64,000 nt of DNA from Ditylenchus dipsaci (taxonomy: Eukaryota > Nematoda > Chromadorea > Rhabditida > Anguinidae). The stretch is taken from assembly GCA_004194705.1 (NCBI GenBank), contig SADC01001227.1, positions 2,604,001-2,668,000 of the forward strand, given 5' to 3'. Made by a program: the position numbers and the translations under genes. Shown here piece after piece: positions 12,001-20,482 of the stretch; position 1 is the stretch's first letter; each line of letters opens with the position of its first letter. Under the pieces are notes generated by a model, which made no database searches, was not told where the DNA came from, and saw only the letters and a list, made by a program, of their open reading frames with translations.

Positions 12001-14517
12001 ACTGTCGGCAAAAGTTTTCAGCTGGAATCCACATAAGTTCTAGCTCAAATAGACGGTACCAGTGTTGTTTGTAGAGTTGCCAGTTCTGGAATAACTCTTC
12101 TAAATACATTCACAAAAGGGCCATTACCTGTTGCATAAGTTGCATAACAGCCATCAGTCGAATATTTTTTTCCATTATCTGAGCTCTATTGCCTGAATTA
12201 GTTTCATATGGCTCTTGTAATGTGGCTGGAAGCACTGAATCTATATAGGTGGCAACTGTGGAATTTATGCAAAGTATGAAATTTGGAGCAAAATAACGGT
12301 TTTCATAGTCATTTTCGGAGTTTATGTGTATTTAGCTTGAGTTTATATACACTTCTAGCTGAACATATCCAATTTCAATCAAAAATAAACAAACATCCTG
12401 ATTTTGGCACTCAATACTAATTTTTTTTCGTTTTCAGCCGCTCAATTCGGAAGAGCGCTATCGATATGAAAACTTGTCCAAAGCCCACTATAGTGACTTC
12501 TACCGTGCTTTGGGGCAGCCTTTACAAGCGAGTGCCAAACAAAAAGGTCTATCTCAAGTGCGAGAAGGCATTGCAACCACCTCTTCTGGCAAATCCCTGG
12601 GTGGTGAATCACTGATTCTCACAGACCTCTCCTACAATCAGCCCACTTCTTCGAGCAATCCAAGATCTACAGCTAATGTGGTTCAAAGACAGACAAATAT
12701 CAAAAATGAAGTGTTTTCGGATTACGATGAGGTTACTTTTTAATTTCCCTTCAAGACAACAATCAAAATTGTCGAGCTTATTTTATAAGAGGATTCACAA
12801 CTATAAATACAAAAAAATTAACATTTTTAGGATAAACCGGAAGACTTTTTCCGTTACTTAGCCAAAGAAAGTGTGGATAATGAGCCGTTGCCGATCCTCG
12901 GAGTGACACTGCTGCATCTGCCATCGCCACTGCCGAACTAATTGACCCAATACATGCTTTCTCTAACAACGTCACGCTGTGTTCTCCTAATCCAGTCTTG
13001 CTTAACAATGTGTCATTGTCTGAAGCTGTGCCTGTCAATTCTAATAACAGTGAGTCTCGATAAGATTTGATTTTGTTAATAAATTGTCAATAATTTAAAT
13101 TTTTTAGTGACTGATGTGTTTGCTACAAATCTGTCCGCTGCAAGCACCACACCACCATGTCTAGCATGTTTAATCTGCCTCAGTCTTCGTCAATCCTAGG
13201 ACTGGATGCCGCTTCAAATAACACACGCAATTCGACTGATTTTTCAGTTAACTCTACTATGATGGCAAATGACTGTGAGTAGTTTTTTTAACTTGGTCGT
13301 TTGCATCTATTTAATATTTTTTCAGCTTTCTCTCGCAGCATCACTGACTATGGCTTTGCAAGAGGACTGAATGAAACCTTCTCTTCCGTCTTTAACAACC
13401 AGACTCTTACGTTTGCTGACAACTATAATTCTTCGACCGGTGTGGCAAATTCAAATGTTGCTATTCGGCAGCTGAGTACTTCAATTTCTCCATCTACAAC
13501 AATTCAGCTGGTGTCTTTGCGGTGGATTCTAATAACAGACGTGATGGTGGAGCTTCTCCTTCTAGCGGGTATTTTTATTGTTTTTGTGTAACAAATTTCA
13601 CTCATCGACAAATTGCAGTATTGGCTCCATGTGTTCTTCAAGCTCCTCTCCTCGCTCCTTGGAAGACTCAGCCCCTTTAACCTCTCGAATTCAAAATAAA
13701 CTGGTGCCAGTGATTGAAAATGAAGAAAATGTTGTAGTCGTTGCTTACCCAGACGCCTCGACCACACGCATCAATGATAGAGTACTCAGCCAAATCCAAG
13801 CAGTTAATGCCAGCGTGCAGCCACGTCGAAGGGGTCGACAGTCCAAAGATGAGCAGGTAATAATTTTTTGTTGCTCAAACTAAGTAATCATTCTCAATGT
13901 TTTAGCTGGTCAATGACAATGGATTACCAGCCACTGCCGATCAAATTACCATGATGACCCATCAGGAAATTCAGAAGATGATGCGTGATCCAAAACTTTC
14001 TGGTATTTTACTAGAAAAATTATCTTAGGACTGAAAATTATTTCAATTTTTCCAGCCGCCCAAAAAGCCCTGATTAAAAAAATTAGAAGACGTGGACGCA
14101 ACAAGGTTGCTGCTAGAAAATGCCGTGAACGACGTGTTCCGACCGCTGCTGATGGCTCAGTTGCCTACAACAATACTTTTTACGACCACCCTGAGGTGAT
14201 AAATCTTTCTAGGAAATCTATTTTCCTCCAACTTAGAAAAAATCTTAATTTTACAAAAACCTACCAATCATTGGAAAATTGCCAAGAATTGAATCGGCAC
14301 CTACTTTTGCAAAATTCTTAGATCAAACATTGGTCATGATAAAACACTAATATTAACAAACACTTTTTCTCACAGCTAACTTGTTTTTGTTCAGATGGAG
14401 CAGAACAAAATGTCAGAAGACATGTATATGGATGGAACCCATTTTAGCAACTATTCTGGACCATCCACTTCCAAGCAGTCCACCTCCTCGTACTACCACA
14501 ACAACCTGCGTTTTTAA
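3062..14517 (+). CDS. skn-1: SKN-1/Nrf-type CNC transcription factor, zipperless
   Basis: Coding exons: 3062-3313, 3605-3856, 8629-8839, 9659-9841, 12438-12731, 12831-13049, 13108-13274, 13326-13568, 13619-13856, 13906-14002, 14056-14195, 14395-14517 (stop 14515-14517). The exon at 9659 has IDVYWRRDIEQEKG, the counterpart of the DIDLID/Neh2 element. Exons 9659 and 12438 together read QYERDLQLLTEK then PLNSEERYRYENLSK, an order known from SKN-1. The end reads RGRQSKDEQ, then a CNC segment, then the basic region KKIRRRGRNKVAARKCRERR. No heptad leucines follow; about 60 residues rich in Ser, Tyr and Asn end the protein. The family regulates oxidative-stress, detoxification and proteasome genes in the nucleus. 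Four exons (3605, 12831, 13108, 13326) carry one-base frame breaks, and splice phases fit only if one base is missing in each. Earlier 5' exons are probably not recognised. Orthology is firm; some exon edges are not. Confidence 0.88.
3857..5381. other. first large skn-1 intron, proximal part
   Basis: AT-rich with long T runs. No coding exon, inverted repeat or RNA gene could be supported here. Confidence 0.4.
5382..5445 (+). repeat. tRNA-like relic
   Basis: GGTAGCTCAGTAATGAATCA resembles a D arm/A box and CCAGTTCGATTATC a B box at near-tRNA spacing, but no acceptor stem pairs. Read as a decayed tRNA or tRNA-derived SINE head. Confidence 0.35.
5555..5797. mobile_element. TTAA-flanked MITE, copy 1
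   Basis: A 243-bp element with terminal repeat AGGGCCATTGCC, flanked on both sides by TTAA (5551-5554, 5798-5801). A second copy lies at 46420-46651 with the same inner sequence (for example CCGACAACGGTTGTC and CTAGGCCT). TTAA targeting fits piggyBac or Kolobok superfamilies; no transposase is present to decide. Confidence 0.88.
5840..6281. mobile_element. hAT-like MITE with 8-bp TSD
   Basis: A 442-bp foldback. Terminal repeat GGTAGGGTCATATTTCATAT, with further ATTTCATATCGCG-type repeats in each arm. Flanking duplication GATGTCGA at 5832-5839 and 6282-6289. An 8-bp TSD is the hAT signature. No coding content. Confidence 0.9.
6282..7187. other. intron sequence between MITEs
   Basis: AT-rich, no exon or clear repeat recognised. 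Confidence 0.35.
7190..7364. mobile_element. short inverted-repeat element (GGCGTAGCCAG)
   Basis: GGCGTAGCCAGGGGAGGGCT at the left and CTGGCTACGCC at the right enclose about 175 bp with a run of 14 C near 7318. TSD not clear. Confidence 0.65.
7988..8172. mobile_element. pogo-like MITE, GATTTAACGAA family
   Basis: A 185-bp element with termini CAGTCAAGTCTCGATTTAAC, TA on both sides, and arms made of repeated GATTTAACGAA units. Right arm is the inverse complement ending GAGACTTGACTG. Confidence 0.92.
8173..8628. other. intron, AT-rich
   Basis: Nothing recognised before the acceptor TTTTTTTTGTAG of the exon at 8629. Confidence 0.35.
8629..9841 (+). CDS. skn-1: skn-1-like exons 3 and 4 (DIDLID-type degron/activation element)
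   Basis: Exon 8629-8839 encodes a charged start (RGELELAEYAWSQERQ) and a Gln run, ending PSLM at donor GTTGGT. Exon 9659-9841 begins DYEAIDVYWRRDI, holds a Gln/His tract and ends LTEKSLFV, again at GTTGGT. In Nrf proteins this segment binds the negative regulator (KEAP1, or WDR-23 in worms). The hydrophobic and acidic spacing is kept, but the consensus D-L-I-D is E-A-I-D here. Confidence 0.85.
8840..9658. other. skn-1 intron, AT-rich
   Basis: Contains short GATCAAGTTGATCACGATGATC palindromic wording near 9198 but no assignable element or exon. Confidence 0.35.
9877..12312 (-). CDS. small C-type lectin-domain protein, nested antisense in the skn-1 intron
   Basis: Exons on the minus strand: about 12128-12312, 11935-12085, 9877-10108 (stop TAG at 9879-9877). 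Exon 2 reads WQLYKQHWYRLF, then WIPAENFCRQLGGHLVSI, the first half of a C-type lectin fold. Exon 3 reads IWIGLNKL, YTWSDS, LNWDSTQP, then after a one-base break at about 10000 (a CC run) HCVYMAYN, WFDYGCHQ and YFVCK. The four canonical cysteines are present. The calcium-site WND is WFD, so sugar binding is doubtful. Exon 2 to 3 phase is coherent. The likely start is ATG 12312 or 12306, opening a hydrophobic signal-peptide-like segment, but it reaches the downstream frame only with another one-base shift. Predicted length is about 190 residues. Probably secreted, perhaps in defence or cuticle biology (inference). Confidence 0.78.
10345..10805. repeat. large-hairpin dispersed repeat R, copy 1
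   Basis: The core hairpin pairs TCTAAGGTAAGTCAATGCGCGC with its near-inverse TTGAGATGCGAACACCC...CTCAGACA, with a G/C-rich inner stem (CCCCCTTTGGGGGCGC). Outer arms (CCCATCCCTTGGGGG and TCCCCCAGGGGGA) also pair. Related copies lie near 33.1, 36.95, 42.3, 51.1, 58.2 and 61.0 kb. Confidence 0.7.
10812..10930 (+). mobile_element. one end of a hAT-like element with TTGACCGCCA arms
   Basis: GGTACAGGATGTTTGACCGC followed by five or more ATTGACCGCC-type units. It is the same terminus design as the element at 24167-25271 (GGTACAGTCCGTTTGACCGT). A possible remnant of the other arm is at 11109-11145 (TTGACCATCAGCC). Confidence 0.55.
10931..11107. mobile_element. inverted-repeat MITE (AGCCCAAGTGCCCGCC)
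   Basis: About 177 bp. AGCCCAAGTGCCCGCC plus CCTCCAAAGAGTATTTTTCT at the left is mirrored at the right by AGAAAAATACTCTTTGGAGG and GGCGGGCACTTGGGCT. It sits inside the TTGACCGCC array, so it is probably nested in that older element. Confidence 0.75.
11197..11386. mobile_element. inverted-repeat MITE (CCTGAATGYCAGCT)
   Basis: 190-bp foldback. CCTGAATGCCAGCTAAATTT and GGTGATAAAACT are mirrored at the right end; the arms meet near 11290. No TSD assigned. Confidence 0.75.
11430..11640. repeat. inverted repeat around CATTTTGTAGCT
   Basis: TTTTGTAGCTAACAATCCCAGCTATAAAATGAG forms the centre of an imperfect palindrome; the same centre occurs in the elements at 14838-15056 and 41312-41545. Degenerate copy, edges uncertain. 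Given in pieces: TTTTGTAGCT, then CAGCTATAAAATGAG. Confidence 0.4.
12342..12348 (-). promoter_or_regulatory. TATA box of the nested lectin-domain gene
   Basis: TATATAA on the minus strand about 30 bases upstream of ATG 12312. This supports that start and an independent antisense promoter inside the skn-1 intron. Confidence 0.45.
13619..14517 (+). CDS. skn-1: skn-1-like exons 9-12 (CNC domain, basic region, C-terminal tail)
   Basis: Exon 9 ends with RRRGRQSKDEQ. Exon 10 is the CNC-like linker (LVNDNGLPATADQ, QEIQKMMRDPKL). Exon 11 has the DNA-contacting basic region. Exon 12 opens with ATGGAGCAG and ends YYHNNLRF-stop. All phases in this part are coherent. SKN-1 of C. elegans stops about ten residues after the basic region, so the 60-residue tail here is an extension. 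If the intron at 14196-14394 were retained, the frame would end about 30 codons later. Confidence 0.9.
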
Positions 14518-14705
14518 ACCTAAATTTCACAATTCTTAAGATTTTGACCAAACAAAACTAAAAGTAATTTGTATGTTATTAATTAGGCTTTTATAATTTG
14601 TGGTGGCTTTATGCGGCCGCTTGTGTCCAACTTTTTTGAGATCTCCACGGGCCAACTTTTTCAAATTCGCTCTATAGTTGTGTTTGTGGCTGTTTTTTTT
14701 TGTCG

Positions 14706-14711
14706 AATAAA
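14706..14711 (+). promoter_or_regulatory. polyadenylation signal AATAAA of the skn-1-like gene
   Basis: AATAAA about 190 bases after the stop codon, before a block of inverted-repeat DNA. Position and sequence fit a 3' UTR end. Confidence 0.6.
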
Positions 14712-14837
14712 CAAGTCGGGATTTTTTGTGGTATTATCATAGTTTAGACTCCCAACCAAAAATATTTATCAAAAATTAAAAAATATTTCAAGAGAAGCAC
14801 GAAAAACTTATGAGAAGTGTAAAAGTCTTATCTATTA

Positions 14838-15056
14838 GATGGTCCGAAAAGTTCTTAAGTTTTTTTTAAATACTGGCATTGTGTTTTTCTGTGGATTTTA
14901 TGATCATTTTTTCAAAGTCTGGACCCCTTTTTGTAGCTTAGCTTCTTAGCTACAAAATGAGGCGCCAACTTTCAAAAAATGATAATAAAATCCACAGAAA
15001 AAACACAATGCCACACGAAGTATTCTGAAAAAAACGTAAGAACTTTCCGGACACCC
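14838..15056. mobile_element. TA-flanked inverted-repeat MITE (GGTCCGAAAAGTTCTTA)
   Basis: Left arm GGTCCGAAAAGTTCTTAAG, right arm inverse of GTAAGAACTTTCCGGACACC. Inner arms (GCATTGTGTTTTTCTGTGGA and its mirror) also pair around TTTGTAGCTTAGCTTCTTAGCTACAAA-type centre, read as TTTGTAGCT...AGCTACAAA. TA at both ends suggests a Tc1/mariner-like origin. Confidence 0.7.
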
Positions 15057-15064
15057 TAACATGG

Positions 15065-15103
15065 AGTCGCTTCATGCTTTCTTCTTTCGCATGAAGCGAC
15101 TAA
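15065..15103. repeat. perfect 13-bp hairpin AGTCGCTTCATGC
   Basis: AGTCGCTTCATGC, 13 unpaired bases of mostly pyrimidine, then the exact inverse GCATGAAGCGACT. It lies just outside the preceding MITE. Function unknown; it could be a terminator-like or relic structure. Confidence 0.7.
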
Positions 15104-16004
15104 AATTCAGAAGTTCATTTTTTTTAATTTTTCATGCTTTTTTACCTTTAATTTTTTGAAAGATAAATTTGGGCTAAACTACAATAGTATCCTTTATTGA
15201 TTGATAATTGGTGTTGGTGAATTAATATTCTCCTTGTACATTCTCCTTATTTATACATAGATCTTGGATTCACCCTTCTGTCCTGCTTACCTCGGGCAAT
15301 TTTATTTTTATTATTGGTTTTGTTGGTGATCATGATATTTATTAACTCAACCAATAACACCCCTTGTTCTAACGAGTAATACACACATTATTTGTCCTCC
15401 TTCAATTTGTGATTTTTTACTAGAATTTGGATTTTGACTGTATTTTCGCTGACTTCCGTAACTAAATCAATATGTGTTTGTATTTGTGATTCACATTAAC
15501 TTCTTTTTATCCAATATTTTGGCTTCGTGCATGTTTCATAACTGATTATTGAAAATAAAAGTCATTTTTTTTTTATTAATTATTTTTGACAAGCAGCTAA
15601 AAATCGGGATAAGTTTGGGTTTAAGGAACCATCGCTATAGCCGACAATTTGCATTTCTCACGTCTGAATGCATGCTTCATTCAAAAAAGTTCGTAGTATT
15701 TTTTCAGTACAGAAATTTCTAAATTTTCAAAAAGTTATATTTGAATTTGATTGATAATATCTAGGGTTGCGAATGAAAAAAACTATCAACATTGCTCGCC
15801 TACTAAAATGCCGAGTTAGTTGTAATTTAATCTTTCAATATAGCATAAATAGCTTCCTTACACAAGAAATTCAAAAAAATTATTCGAACGATTTAAGATT
15901 AAAAAAATGTCTCGCGCGCATTTTCGTGTCAAATTCTCATTAGTGGCAACGGTCTTTTGCAGACAAACTTTTTGTCGATTTCTATTGGTCCGGTAAGGTA
16001 ATTA
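15104..16004. other. intergenic region downstream of skn-1-like gene
   Basis: AT-rich, no exon or RNA gene recognised. TAGGGTTGCGA near 15764 resembles a hAT-like terminus seen at 37978 but has no partner here. Confidence 0.35.
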
Positions 16005-16258
16005 CAGGGTGGCGCAAAAAACTTCGGCCACCTTAAAAAAATTCAAGTACGTAACCCCTTGCCCGGTCGGTTTCCGATTTTCGGGTGGCAAGTCCTCGGA
16101 AACCTGCACAATAACGGCCGGCTATGATGAAGAGAAACACCACAAAGCTCCCAGGTAGCTTAACCACTGTCATCGATTTTCCTGGGGAAATCGATGTGGT
16201 AAGGAGCTACCTACGCAAATTTTTTTTCAAGTGGCCGCTTTTTTTTCGCGCCGCCCTG
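16005..16258. mobile_element. mariner-like MITE (CAGGGTGGCGC)
   Basis: 254 bp, left CAGGGTGGCGCAAAAAACTT, right end inverse ...CGCGCCGCCCTG, TA on both sides. Inner palindrome around ATCGATTTTCCTGGGGAAATCGAT. A single related end occurs at about 35631. Confidence 0.85.
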
Positions 16259-16575
16259 TACATTTTAAAACTTTCTTGTGCTCGTGGTTCTTTTCCCTCA
16301 GTTACTTTGACGGTTAAGACTTTTAAATATTAAACTTTATTATATATAGTTTTATAAATGAAGCTTTTCACAAAGTTTCCAAAGAAAACTTTATTATTAA
16401 AATAAAGTACATTCAACGATTTATATTCTAAACAGCTAGTAAAATCTACCGTTAACAGGGTGCTCTTTTATTTGTGTTCGACCGTTTAAAATGTAGCTGG
16501 TAATCGCACTCACATTTCTAGATGGTCAAATATACAAAACAAAGGCCAAATAACCGACAGAGGTGAATAATACTA

Positions 16576-16824
16576 CAGTAGACGCTCCATTCAGCGATTA
16601 GCATGGAACTTGTTTCAGGTGATTGTTGTTTTGTGAGATTGAGGCTGAATTTTTTATGAAGAGTAGCGAGCTGAGACCGAAGCACGTTCCTGAGAAGTTT
16701 TTTTAAGGAACAGAGGAAATGAAGGAGCCTGCCACACTGTTTCATGACAAATACACTTATTTTAAGTTATCTTTAAATCAAACAGACAATTAAATCGGGT
16801 GGTCGTTAAATGGAGCATGTACTG
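16576..16824. mobile_element. pogo-like element, CAGTAGACGCTCCATT family
   Basis: 249 bp, left CAGTAGACGCTCCATTCAGC, right GTCGTTAAATGGAGCATGTACTG, TA both sides. The first four bases match the other CAGT-type elements; the subterminal motif is different. Confidence 0.8.
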
Positions 16825-16886
16825 TAGCCATTTGAGAGCATGCATTTACCCAAGTAATAGCAATGGCTTACCCGTTTAAAAAATAA

Positions 16887-17440
16887 AAATTTGATTTTAA
16901 GAATGGTAGCAGGCCATGAAAATCATCTGCCGCCACAGTTGTTGTTTCTGTCGACAATCCTGGGTGTTGGCAGACCCAATCTTTCAGAACATCCAGCTGC
17001 ACTCCTAACACTTATGCTAGCACAACTGGTCAGGTTCTCCAGCTCCTCATATGCTGGGGGTGGCACTGCAGACGAAGAGCAAGTAGACAGAGTAGTACTT
17101 GATGTGGAGTGTACTGCATTTCGATAGTTGGGTAGGGCATTCAGGCTAAATTTAATAGAATTTCGACTAATGTAATACTTATTGTCCACCAAAACACTTT
17201 TTCATAAAATTTTTTGTTACGAAGTGGGACTGTAATGCTGATCATATAGATAAGGCATACAGTAAAAGCAAAAGGGCAGACATAAGAGCTAAAGCCGGTT
17301 TTTGTTTAAAAAAACTGAAGCATAATCAGAACGCCAAAAAAAATAAAATACACGAATTTGATATATCAAAAAGAATTTTTGAAATTTGTAATAAAAATTA
17401 TAAGTTTTTTAAATAGGAAAAAGTGCAACTTCTTTTGTAG
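16887..17440. repeat. duplicated segment A, copy 1 (holds a second PPxY last exon)
   Basis: Nearly identical to 18361-18914. Differences are almost all in homopolymer length, for example AATTTCG against AATTCG and GGAAAAAGTG against GGAAAAGTG. It contains the exon 16923-17145 (minus) equivalent to 18400-18622. A local duplication or an assembly artefact. Confidence 0.85.
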
Positions 17441-18360
17441 ATCATTTTGGTATATGGGAGTATGGGTGTTTGCTATGAAGTGACCCAATAAGCGCTTTTA
17501 AATTGACGACCATTTCAGGAAAGTCGAGGAATCTCCCAAGGCGCATAAGTCACTTGTCTACAAGCTGCATGTTTGCATGAAGTATCTCAAAGGACCGCCA
17601 GAATCTGCTCTTCCAAATGAGGTTATGTGAGCTTTATATGTACAAAAGCACTCGGAGAACCAGCATTTAACGCACAGGTCTACCATTTTCTCACAAGGTA
17701 AATTTACACTCAAAGCTGCTCGAAAGAATGTCGTAACTGTGTATAACTGCTTAATGCTTGGTCAATACTTGTAGAGAAATTCAACAGCTACAAGATAGGC
17801 AAAAAATCAACACGAAAATTCAATAAAATCACTCATAAAATTACAGGAGAAGAGTTAAAACCAGCTGTTTTTCTGGTACTGAATTTGAAGGGTATCTGGT
17901 TTGGCCTATTTATATGCCGACTTCCTTCAACATTTTTGGTTTCCAATATACCAAAATGATCAGCAGGAAAAATGCAACAGAACTAGTGCAAGACTCACAA
18001 GACAACGCGAAAATATCACAATATTTAAGCCAAAACAATTTGACCTCAAACCGTACAAAAACCAGGGGCTTTTGGACGAAAATTCAGGTGGTTATGGCTT
18101 AATTTTCATAACTTTCTCAAAATTTTATAGGGCATTTACTGAAAAGAAAGATATCACGTGATATAGCACAAAAAACTGCATTAGATATTACTATTAGATC
18201 ACAACTTGTGATTCACAAGTTTCACTGTGTTTTCCCTCTTTTTGAGAGGATTGAAGAAGTGGCCTGGAAGCCAGGTCATAGATGGACGATTCTGGCTCAA
18301 TTTCAATGGCCTGGAATCGACACATTTTTTCAAGATTCAGATACCGTGAGAATTAAAAGA
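17437..18360. repeat. duplicated segment B, copy 1 (one arm of the TTAA palindromic element)
   Basis: Matches 21684-22610 over its full length, again differing mainly in homopolymer runs. It starts about 50 bases inside the TTAA-element end and stops at the palindrome centre, so it is half an element with no terminus of its own. Confidence 0.85.
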
Positions 18361-18914
18361 TAAAAATTTGATTTTAAGAATGGTAGCAGGCCATGAAAAT
18401 CATCTGCCGCCACAGTTGTTGTTTCTGTCGACAATCCTGGGTGTTGGCAGACCCAATCTTTCAGAACATCCAGCTGCACTCCTAACACTTATGCTAGCAC
18501 AACTGGTCAGGTTCTCCAGCTCCTCATATGCTGGGGGTGGCACTGCAGACGAAGAGCAAGTAGACAGAGTAGTACTTGATGTGGAGTGTACTGCATTTCG
18601 ATAGTTGGGTAGGGCATTCAGGCTAAATTTAATAGAATTCGACTAATGTAATACTTATTGTCCACCAAAACACTTTTTCATAAAATTTTTTGTTACGAAG
18701 TGGGACTGTAATGCTGATCATATAGATAAGGCATACAGTAAAAGCAAAAGGGCAGACATAAGAGCTAAAGCCGGTTTTTGTTTAAAAAACTGAAGCATAA
18801 TCAGAACGCCAAAAAAAAATAAAATACACGAATTTTGATATATCAAAAAGAATTTTTGAAATTTGTAATAAAAATTATAAGTTTTTTAAATAGGAAAAGT
18901 GCAACTTCTTTTTG
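18361..18914. repeat. duplicated segment A, copy 2
   Basis: Partner of 16887-17440, directly abutting the end of segment B. The order A-B-A then unique sequence then B is unusual for a simple tandem duplication. Confidence 0.85.
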
Positions 18915-19282
18915 GTAGCTAAAACTTCTGTTTTTTTCTGAATTTTTCGTAAAAAAAAGAAACACTAAAAAACAGAAAACGGCTCCAGCCCTACTAGACA
19001 CTCAAAGTCCAGATTTAGAACCATCTGTTTGCTTGTTGCAAGATTATAGAATAAAAAATTGACAGAAACCAGATAAAATAGAGATTATTCTAAAAATTTC
19101 ATCACTCTCAGTATTCGTCTTGGTGGACCAGAAAGGCACTTATTCAGCAGTAAATGAGTTACCTGGAAGAGGATACTATGCTGAGAGAGTTCCTGATGCT
19201 GGAACCAGATGCTCTGTTGCTGGCATTGACTCTTCCACAAGTAACACTCCTCAAAAATAGCAACAGAGAAGAACGCCGTGGT
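18400..19282 (-). CDS. possible gene end with PPxY motif, two exons
   Basis: Exon 19163-19282 (Ser/Arg-rich, ends IVSSS at donor CCAG|GTAACT) joins exon 18400-18622 (acceptor AAATTTAG) in phase. The latter encodes about 73 residues with SSSAVPPPAYEELENL and ends NNNCGGR-stop. PPPAY is a classic PPxY ligand for WW-domain (NEDD4-type) ligases, usual in cytoplasmic tails. Upstream exons are not clear; a segment ending about 19400 may contribute. The last exon is repeated at 16923-17145. No family recognised. Phase and splice sites support coding, but no homology does. Confidence 0.4.
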
Positions 19283-20003
19283 CTAGGATGGTGAGTGGGG
19301 AGTAGTGCTGTTGCTAGATGGGTGCAACCATAACATCAGGTCATAACTGTCCAGCAGGCTGGTCGTGCCTCCATAACGAATGTGGTTGAGTGGAAACTGC
19401 GAACGCCTGGAAATAACTTATAATATGGCAGATTATGGACGAATTAAATAAAATTACTTTGGCTTGGTCAACTTTAGAATGAACATCGTGCTAAATTGAA
19501 TTAATGAACTTGATTGAGTTTAACTTAACATTATTTGAAAAAAAAATTAAATTAAATATTTTAAAGGCTTAACCAAGGCACTCAACTCAAAAATTAAAAT
19601 AAAGGGCAGAAGCTCAGGGCTAAACCGTTGATTTTCGTCGGAAAATTCCAATTTTCAAATCAGTTTTACTGTATTCTAAACCAGACCTGTCAAAACATGA
19701 AAATCAAATTTTCAGATTTAAAATTGAGTGTAAGAAAGAAATATTATATGTCAAATCTTATTGAATCCTGTGACTTTAAAAATCATACCAAAGGACAGCA
19801 ATGGAGATCAGAAAAAGTATGCCAAACATAAAAGTTATGTGATCCTCTGGCACTTCAGAAGGCATTTTTAAATAGATAGGTGTAGTATAGTGATGGAAAG
19901 AGTCTCTAGACAAGCCCAGCAGCTGTAATTAAAACGAAGATATATTAAACACAATCTGGCTTAAATATTCTCCACATTTTATTTCGTCTAACCTTAGATA
20001 GCT

Positions 20004-20088
20004 TATGGCTCGTTCAGGAGCCCGGAGTTGGAGTGAAGGGTGTTCAAGATACAAAATACTTCAACTCCGCGTTACTGAATAAGCCATG
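20004..20088. mobile_element. short inverted-repeat element (ATGGCTYRTTCAG)
   Basis: ATGGCTCGTTCAGGAGCCCG and CGGAGTTG pair with CAACTCCGCGTTACTGAATA and AGCCAT at the right. About 85 bp, TSD not visible. Confidence 0.6.
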
Positions 20089-20482
20089 AAAAATTCTTTT
20101 TTGTGAACACCAAAACAAGTAATTTAGATACAGTCGACGCTTGATATAATGAAACCCGATATAACGAACTCTCGATATAACGAACAGTGGATCCCGGGTC
20201 AAATAATGACGCTCGATACAACGAATTCTCACAGATTCCCATACAAACTGTGTTCTGTTTTAAATTTCCGCCAAAATTTTTACAAATTTAGTCCTTCAAT
20301 TTTTTTTATTTAATTTAGAATGAAAAAATTCTGAAAATTTGAAGAAATTCTAGTGTTTAAAATAGGGCTTAATTTTTTTTCCAGTTATATTTTCAAAAAT
20401 CTGTTTTGCAAATCGGTTTTTACGAAAATATTTTCACTGTACAAAAAAATGATTCCTCTTCTCCGCTGTAGTTGGGCTTCAC

